Positions 5,317 to 5,377 of a stretch of 5,377 nucleotides of DNA are shown piece after piece (the stretch's first letter is position 1; each line of letters starts with the position of its first letter). The position numbers were made by a program, and so were the translations under genes. This DNA is from Anaerolineae bacterium. GTDB taxonomy: Bacteria; Chloroflexota; Anaerolineae; CG2-30-64-16. The DNA lies in assembly GCA_025454565.1 (NCBI GenBank), contig JALOOE010000440.1, forward strand, positions 1-5,377, read 5' to 3'. The notes beneath the pieces are model-generated. The model did not search any database. It was not told the DNA's origin and saw nothing but the letters and a program-made list of their open reading frames with translations.

Positions 5317-5377
5317 ATGAGCACATCTCGCCTGATCGTTGGTCTGATCCTGATCGTGACGGCCGTTCTGCTCTTCG
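5317..5377 (+). CDS. N-terminus of a membrane or secreted protein (partial, runs off the window)
   Basis: Twenty codons are visible: MSTSRLIVGLILIVTAVLLF. One Arg at position 5 is followed by an unbroken hydrophobic stretch, which predicts a membrane segment or an uncleaved signal anchor with the N-terminus in the cytoplasm. The strong AAGGAG RBS and the 32-bp gap to the preceding GNAT gene suggest a shared transcript. The pattern recalls the first membrane helix of small LiaI/LiaF-like or DUF5668-type proteins, but 20 residues cannot establish a family. Confidence 0.7.
   Translation, partial: MSTSRLIVGLILIVTAVLLF

Noticed and set aside
1..5377. A multi-gene defence system (BREX, DISARM or similar) around the methyltransferase
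   Set aside because: No helicase, phosphatase, ATPase or other partner gene is present. The nuclease motif and single-chain layout fit a stand-alone type IIL enzyme.

Overview
The window is GC-rich bacterial DNA of roughly 65-70% GC by eye, with densely packed genes. The gene types and the high GC would fit a Chloroflexota or similar environmental bacterium. That taxonomic guess is weak, because no marker gene is present.

Layout from left to right: (1) the last 24 codons of an unidentified + strand gene end at base 76. (2) Convergent to it, on the minus strand from 3517 down to 90, lies one large gene for an MmeI-like (type IIL/IIG) single-chain restriction-modification enzyme. It carries an N-terminal D-X9-EAK nuclease motif, SAM motif I (DPACGSGNF), the catalytic NPPF motif, a target-recognition domain and a helical C-terminus. 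The gene is broken near 2070-2077: the reading frame changes there, and the segment that normally follows motif I in this family is missing. It is either a pseudogene or an assembly/sequencing artefact. (3) A 102-bp divergent intergenic region holds a good minus-strand promoter (TTGTGT-17-TATAAT) and a weaker, interleaved + strand promoter. (4) On the + strand come a two-domain GNAT acetyltransferase (3620-4597), a 186-bp gap with a GC-rich tandem repeat/hairpin and several inverted repeats, a single-domain GNAT acetyltransferase (4784-5284), and the start of a small membrane protein (from 5317) that runs off the window.

How the parts relate: the restriction-modification gene stands alone, as type IIL enzymes do, with nuclease, methylase and specificity in one chain. 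The second GNAT and the membrane-protein gene are only 32 bp apart and probably co-transcribed. Nothing in the sequence ties the acetyltransferases functionally to the restriction-modification gene.

I see no CRISPR array, tRNA, rRNA or insertion sequence. The points most worth attention are the single lesion in the restriction-modification gene and an AT-richer tract that coincides almost exactly with its target-recognition region. I found no convincing evidence of an entirely new system.
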